A DNA stretch of 64,000 nucleotides from Bartonella sp. F02 (lineage in GTDB: Bacteria; Pseudomonadota; Alphaproteobacteria; Rhizobiales; Rhizobiaceae): NCBI RefSeq assembly GCF_026929975.1, contig NZ_JANHOK010000001.1, positions 272,236 through 336,235 of the forward strand, read 5' to 3'. Under the pieces are notes generated by a model, which saw nothing but the letters and a program-made list of their open reading frames with translations, did no database searches and was not told where the DNA came from. Of this stretch, positions 59,627 to 64,000 are shown one piece after another. Made by a program: the position numbers and the translations under genes. Positions within the stretch are counted from its first letter, which is position 1. Every line of letters starts with the position of its first letter.

Positions 59627-59702
59627 TGGTGCCGCATGCCGGTTTCGAACCAGCGACCCCATCATTACGAATGATGTGCTCTACCAACTGAGCTAATGCG
59701 GC
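59627..59702 (-). tRNA. tRNA-Thr, anticodon CGT
   Basis: 76 nt on the minus strand including an encoded CCA. Acceptor GCCGCAT pairs with ATGCGGC, D-arm GCTC/GAGC, anticodon stem CATCA/TGATG with loop TTCGTAA (anticodon CGT, reads ACG), T-arm GCTGG/CCGGC with TTCGAAA. Discriminator base A. Confidence 0.97.
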
Positions 59703-60215
59703 ACAAACTCTACCCTAATTAGATCAAGACTAGTTTCGAGGGTAATAACTAAAAGTATGTATAAAAGCAAGTCTGCAATTTTCTTAATAATTCAATTTAC
59801 CAATGACAGTAATTTTCTGAGTTATAAAGACTAGAAGATTGTAAAAATTAGCAGGGAAACACCATTTTTTGAGCTGTATGTTGCGTAAAAGTGAAAAAAA
59901 TCTTGCATCAATTTCAATTCGCTCTGTTTTGATTATTTAGGCATGAAATACGTTTTAATTAATAACGTAATGATATTAATATGATTTTATTTGGATAAAA
60001 ATGTATACAATTTATGAGATGGATAAGATGAATTTATTTGACAAGTTATTTTTGAAATGAAAAAAATAATGCCGTTTTCTGCAGTAGAAAGGTGAGTCCA
60101 AGTCATCACTGGCTTTGTTTGAGGAAGAGAATATCTTGTCATCTATATGCAGAAAGAAGAGAAGGTGAGCTTGGTAAGAGAAATTGATTATTTATTTAAG
60201 ATGGAGTGATAAGAT
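59703..60215. other. 513-bp intergenic region, no gene seen
   Basis: Left part holds the tRNA promoter region; the right end carries GGAGTGATAAGAT before slyX. Nothing else is recognised. Confidence 0.45.
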
Positions 60216-60416
60216 ATGTCGGATGAAAATAGGCTGATGGAATTAGAGATCAAGATAGCGCATCAAGAAAAGCTTGTCGAAGAGCTTTCCTGTGTGGTGA
60301 CAGATCAGTGGAAGAGTCTGGATGCTATATCTAAAAAATTTGATGTTCTCATGAAGCGATTTTCAGATCTAGAAGAACACAGTTGTTCTGAGACTGTTTC
60401 TCGTTCATTTGACTAA
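60216..60416 (+). CDS. slyX: SlyX family protein
   Basis: 66 residues forming one coiled-coil helix: RLMELEIKIAHQEKLVEELS, CVVTDQWKSLDAISKKFDVL and MKRFSDLEE. Length and pattern match SlyX, a small protein of unknown function. GGAGTGA lies before the ATG. It stands alone here. Confidence 0.82.
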   Translation: MSDENRLMELEIKIAHQEKLVEELSCVVTDQWKSLDAISKKFDVLMKRFSDLEEHSCSETVSRSFD

Positions 60417-60745
60417 TACGGGAAATAGAGAAGCTAATATTTGTATAAAATTATAATCTTATTCTCTTAGGATATCGTTTCACACAGTTTTGTTACTTAA
60501 CATATTCTATTATTTTCGTATCGAGTTTTATAGAGATAGAAATAGAAATTTGGTGGAGTTGAGTTTGTTAGTCTGTTGGAATTGTCTCAAGGGAATGTAT
60601 GGCTGCAGGGTGATGCAGTGTTTTTTTGAATAAAGGCGTTTTAATTGATGCTGGATCATGAAAAGGTTTTTTAGTTATTTTTAATTAAGATAAATTTTTT
60701 TGAAGATCTTGTTTATACACCAATACAATGCGTTTTAAAACAGTC
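60417..60745. other. 329-bp intergenic region, no gene seen
   Basis: Between convergent slyX and the small membrane protein. No terminator hairpin was found with certainty. Confidence 0.4.
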
Positions 60746-61090
60746 TCAGCGCGTTGTGTGTGTTATTCTTCTCTGTGTATGAAAGTTATGAAAAGGTTTT
60801 GGTTTTTCATAACTTAAAATATAAAATACTATGGCCAAAGCACCAAAGAAAAGCCATGCCGGTAAATAAGTTAAAGCGATGCAAATGGAAGCAAGAAGAG
60901 AAGGCATAAGATTGTATAAAGCTTGATGAAAACTATAGATATCTGTTTGAAAGAGCTGCGCTACTATTTTATTTAAAGATGTTATGACAAGATGTGATGC
61001 AGCGACAGAGTGTGCGCCATCAATGACTGATGATATAAGTGTTAAGGTAATAAAAATAAATGTCATTAATTTAAATAAGGGGCGAAGCAT
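60746..61090 (-). CDS. small predicted membrane protein, unknown function
   Basis: 114 residues from the ATG at 61090, which has AGGA upstream and begins a typical membrane segment (MLRPLFKLMTFIFITLTLIS); the frame extends to 61153 but without a site. A second hydrophobic pair lies at about 70-105 (LLASICIALTYLPAWLFFGA). The short C-terminal tail is basic and His/Thr-rich. The pattern resembles small inner-membrane proteins conserved in Rhizobiales, but I cannot name the family. Divergent from the permease gene. Confidence 0.65.
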   Translation of the reverse strand: MLRPLFKLMTFIFITLTLISSVIDGAHSVAASHLVITSLNKIVAQLFQTDIYSFHQALYNLMPSLLASICIALTYLPAWLFFGALAIVFYILSYEKPKPFHNFHTQRRITHTTR

Positions 61091-61256
61091 GTTTTTTCCT
61101 ATGCGTTTTTTTTGATATTTATGCAACGCACAAAAAAGTAAGTTGTTGCACAATCAAAAAAATAATTAGCGTTCTTTATGCTTTGTTGAAAAAAGCAGAA
61201 ATGTCTTAATTTGTTTTTAAAAATTTAGCTTGGGTATAGAAAAGTAATGAACTGCA

Positions 61257-62684
61257 ATGTCTGATAAAAAGCACAATGAATTAAAACGTAGCCTTCAAAA
61301 TCGTCATGTTCAAATGATTGCTTTGGGGGGTGTGATTGGGACAGGTCTTTTTTATGGATCAACGGAAGCTATTCAATTAGCTGGTCCTTCAGCTATTTTA
61401 GCTTATTTTATTGGCGGTTTGATTATTTATTTTATTATGCGAATGCTTGGTGAAATGTCCGTAGAGGAACCAAATTCTGGCGCTTTTAGTTTTTTTGCTT
61501 ATAAATATTGGGGGCATTTTGCAGGTTTTGTGACAGGTTGGAATTATTGGTTTCTCTATATTCTTGTTAGTATGACGGAGCTTACAGTTATTGGGTTTTA
61601 TTTTGATCATTGGATTTTGATTGATCATTGGAAATTATCTGTTGCGATTCTTTTATTGATTACATTGATTAACCTGATTGATGTTCGTTTTTTTGGAGAA
61701 GTGGAGTTTGTTTTATCTTTAATAAAAGTGATTGCTGTGATTGGTATGATTGTTTTTGGTATTGTTCTCATTTTAACTGGAATCAATGATAACCAAGTAG
61801 GGATTCACAATCTTTGGGCTCATGGTGGTTTTTTTCCTTATGGTGCTATGGGTGTTATTCTGGCGACTGCTGTTTTGATGTTTTCTTTTGGAGGAACAGA
61901 GCTGATTAGTATTGCAGCTGGTGAAACATCAAATCCGCAACAAACCATACCGACAGCTATTCGTAAAGTTATGTGGCGAACTGTTGTTTTTTATATTGGT
62001 TCTATGAGCATTATTATGATGCTGAGTCCATGGAACATGATAGGAAAAAATGGCAGTCCGTTTGTTACCATTTTTGAGAGCATAGGTATTCCTGCAGCTG
62101 GACATATTTTGAATTTTATTGTGATTATGGCTGCAATTTCAGTCTATAATAGTGGTATGTATTCCAATGGTCGGATGCTGTATAATTTAGCTTTACAAAA
62201 GAATGCTCCGCAGATTTTTAGTAAATTGAACACTGCTCGTGTCCCTTATATTGCTATTCTTTTTTCCTCAGCTTGTACGGCAATGATTATTGTTATGAAT
62301 GTTCTCGTTCCAGGAAATAGTTTTATGCGTATTATGGCTATTACAACTGCGACAGCATTTATTACTTGGACGATTATTGTTATTGTGCATTTGAAATTTA
62401 GAAAAGCGCATCAAAATAAAAAAGATTCGTTTATTTATACATTTTATTTATATCCTTATGCTAACTACATGTGTCTTTGTTTTTTTGCATTATTATTTTG
62501 TATTATGTTTGTAAGTGGTTTTGAGAAAAATGGGTTAATGACTCAACTTTTTAATGTGATAGGAATAAGAACAGCTTATCTTGAATCGTATATTCCTATA
62601 CAGATGCCTGATATGAGTTTAGCTATTATTATCATTCCTATATGGTGTTTTCTTTTGCGCGTAGGTTATAAATTTAAGCGATAG
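61257..62684 (+). CDS. amino-acid permease, APC superfamily (AAT type)
   Basis: 475 residues with about 12 membrane segments. The N-terminal LKRSLQNRHVQMIALGGVIG, TGLFYGSTEAIQLAGPSAIL and the GEMSVEEPNSGAFSFFAYKY motif identify the amino-acid transporter (AAT) family, which includes AroP, CycA, GabP and AnsP. A further family motif is FSFGGTELISIAAGETSNP. Substrate cannot be deduced. It is likely a proton symporter in the inner membrane. bioM follows in the same direction at about 20-40 bp. Confidence 0.9.
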   Translation: MSDKKHNELKRSLQNRHVQMIALGGVIGTGLFYGSTEAIQLAGPSAILAYFIGGLIIYFIMRMLGEMSVEEPNSGAFSFFAYKYWGHFAGFVTGWNYWFLYILVSMTELTVIGFYFDHWILIDHWKLSVAILLLITLINLIDVRFFGEVEFVLSLIKVIAVIGMIVFGIVLILTGINDNQVGIHNLWAHGGFFPYGAMGVILATAVLMFSFGGTELISIAAGETSNPQQTIPTAIRKVMWRTVVFYIGSMSIIMMLSPWNMIGKNGSPFVTIFESIGIPAAGHILNFIVIMAAISVYNSGMYSNGRMLYNLALQKNAPQIFSKLNTARVPYIAILFSSACTAMIIVMNVLVPGNSFMRIMAITTATAFITWTIIVIVHLKFRKAHQNKKDSFIYTFYLYPYANYMCLCFFALLFCIMFVSGFEKNGLMTQLFNVIGIRTAYLESYIPIQMPDMSLAIIIIPIWCFLLRVGYKFKR

Positions 62685-62703
62685 TGTGGCTAAGAAATAA
62701 TTA

Positions 62704-63405
62704 TTGACAATGATTGGGAGTGTTGTGGGGATAATAAAATTTGATAGTGTGACACAAGTTTTTGGTGATTTATGTGTTTTAAAAAATATTACGATACAGC
62801 TTGCTGAGAAACGGATTGCTATTATTGGCGCTAATGGCTCTGGCAAAAGTACATTCGTTCGTCTTATCAATGGGTTACAGATTCCTTCAAAAGGAGAGGT
62901 GAGTGTTGATGGGCTTGATACAAAGCGTGATGCAAGAGCAGTAAAACGAAAAGTAGGGTTTGTTTTTCAAAATCCTGATAATCAAATTGTGTTACCACTG
63001 GTGGAAGAAGATTTATCTTTTGGTCTTAAAAATTTAAAACTCAGTAAAGAAGAAATTAAAAAACGCGTAGATGAAATTTTACAGCGTTATGATCTTCAAG
63101 ATTTCAAAAATCATGCAGTTCATCTATTAAGCGGTGGACAGAAACAGTTAATTGCTATTTCTGGTGTAGTGGCAATGGAACCAGACTATATTATTTTTGA
63201 TGAACCAACGACACTACTCGATTTGCGTAATAAACGTCGTATCACACAAGTTATTGAAGAATTACCCCAAACAGCGATTGTCGTATCGCATGATTTGGAT
63301 TTTTTAAAAAAGTTTGATAGGGTACTTGTTTTCGATGAGGGGGAAATAGTAATTGATGATGTGCCTGAAGTTGCAATTAAGGAATATATAAGAAAAATGT
63401 CATGA
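62704..63405 (+). CDS. bioM: biotin ECF transporter ATP-binding protein BioM (CbiO-like)
   Basis: 233 residues if read from the TTG at 62704; ATG at 62710 and GTG at 62725 are alternatives, the last with GGGAG close before it. ABC motifs are intact: Walker [19 protein letters not shown]-loop [15 protein letters not shown] (CbiO-type), signature [17 protein letters not shown], Walker [13 protein letters not shown]. The stop overlaps the bioN start by 4 bp. The biotin assignment rests on the BioMNY arrangement and the alphaproteobacterial context; cobalt would be the alternative. Confidence 0.85.
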   Translation: MTMIGSVVGIIKFDSVTQVFGDLCVLKNITIQLAEKRIAIIGANGSGKSTFVRLINGLQIPSKGEVSVDGLDTKRDARAVKRKVGFVFQNPDNQIVLPLVEEDLSFGLKNLKLSKEEIKKRVDEILQRYDLQDFKNHAVHLLSGGQKQLIAISGVVAMEPDYIIFDEPTTLLDLRNKRRITQVIEELPQTAIVVSHDLDFLKKFDRVLVFDEGEIVIDDVPEVAIKEYIRKMS

Positions 63406-64000
63406 TTGGCTTATATGTTCCCCAAGATACTTTTATTCATCGATTAAAACCCAGTATCAAACTACTATTCCTCGCTGTTTGTGGCACCATTATTTTTATG
63501 GTTTCATCAGGATGTGTTCTTTTTTTATTTTTATTATGCGTATCTTTGTTGTACGCAATTGCTAAAATTCCTTTTAGAAATGTGATGCAACAGCTTAAGA
63601 TGATGGGACCATTTTTAGCTTTGATATTTGTTTTTCAAGCTGTTTTCGATGGTTATTGGACAGGTCTTTGGGTTGTATTGCGTCTTATTATCCTTATTCT
63701 TTTAGCCTCTCTTGTTTCTCTAACAACAAAAATTTCAGAAATGGTGCATTCAATAGAAGCGGGAGCGCGTCCTTTTAGGCGTTTTGGTATAAATCCATCA
63801 CAATTGAGTATAGTTTTATCAATGACGATTAGATTTATTCCTGTGGTTCGTGAAAAGTTTAATGAGGTGCGTGAAGCACAGCAAGCACGGGGGCTTGATA
63901 CAAAAATTACTGCTCTTGCAGTTCCTTTAATTATACGAACGATCAGGATGGCTTCAGAAATTGCTGAAGCATTAGATGCGCGTTCTTATGATGCCGATAT
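63402..64000 (+). CDS. bioN: biotin ECF transporter transmembrane protein BioN (EcfT), 3' end cut
   Basis: About 199 residues visible, running off the window. Starts [20 protein letters not shown], then several membrane segments, and both EcfT coupling motifs: EAQQARGLD near residue 160 and EALDARSYD near 192 (A-R-G type), which contact the ATPase subunits. The stop of bioM and the start of bioN overlap as ATGA. The substrate-binding bioY gene would be expected just beyond the window. Confidence 0.88.
   Translation, partial: MIGLYVPQDTFIHRLKPSIKLLFLAVCGTIIFMVSSGCVLFLFLLCVSLLYAIAKIPFRNVMQQLKMMGPFLALIFVFQAVFDGYWTGLWVVLRLIILILLASLVSLTTKISEMVHSIEAGARPFRRFGINPSQLSIVLSMTIRFIPVVREKFNEVREAQQARGLDTKITALAVPLIIRTIRMASEIAEALDARSYDAD

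Overview
The window is an AT-rich alphaproteobacterial chromosome segment that reads as the genus Bartonella (Rhizobiales/Hyphomicrobiales). The grounds are the gene order (lnt-corC-ybeY-phoH-miaB; recR-ybaB-dnaX-ffs; pmbA-suhB-DUF4170-waaA-lpxK-mutL), the small SRP RNA, and above all a long tandem array of Hbp/Pap31-type hemin-binding outer-membrane proteins. The species cannot be fixed from this window alone.

Layout. 1-9500: minus-strand housekeeping block: lnt (cut by the window edge), corC, ybeY, phoH, miaB, rimI, tsaB, recR, ybaB, dnaX and the SRP RNA. 9.7-16.9 kb: kdsB, a membrane-anchored cytochrome c, the peptide importer genes yejB-yejE-yejF without an adjacent yejA, a broken moeB/thiF-type E1 gene, and gshB. 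17-22.4 kb: the phosphate operon pstSCAB-phoU. 22.9-27.2 kb: a SleB-like cell-wall hydrolase lipoprotein, mutM, an M20 peptidase and a short RNase D. 27.9-41.7 kb: the accessory region, with two small related secreted proteins followed by eleven tandem Hbp-family genes, most followed by their own hairpin terminator and many preceded by a shared upstream element. 42-57.3 kb: ileS, tadA, rluB, rsmD, pmbA, suhB-like, DUF4170, waaA, lpxK, DUF2093, mutL and a dCTP deaminase-like gene. 58-64 kb: lldD, tRNA-Thr(CGT), slyX, a small membrane protein, an amino-acid permease, and the biotin ECF transporter genes bioM and bioN (bioN cut by the window end).

How the genes fit together. kdsB, waaA and lpxK belong to Kdo2-lipid A synthesis. 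dnaX, recR, mutM and mutL cover replication and repair. pstSCAB-phoU, yejBEF, bioMN and the permease import nutrients. The Hbp array fits a heme-dependent, blood-borne bacterium with surface proteins under diversifying pressure: barrel strands are conserved, one loop varies strongly, one copy has acquired 13 hexapeptide repeats, and two copies carry a cysteine-containing loop.

The most noteworthy signals are the Hbp expansion with its shared TTTTTACTACAGAT-like upstream element, the 18-bp repeat tract in the eighth copy, the two small secreted proteins with a shared C-terminal motif and shared flanking signals, and the decayed moeB/thiF gene.
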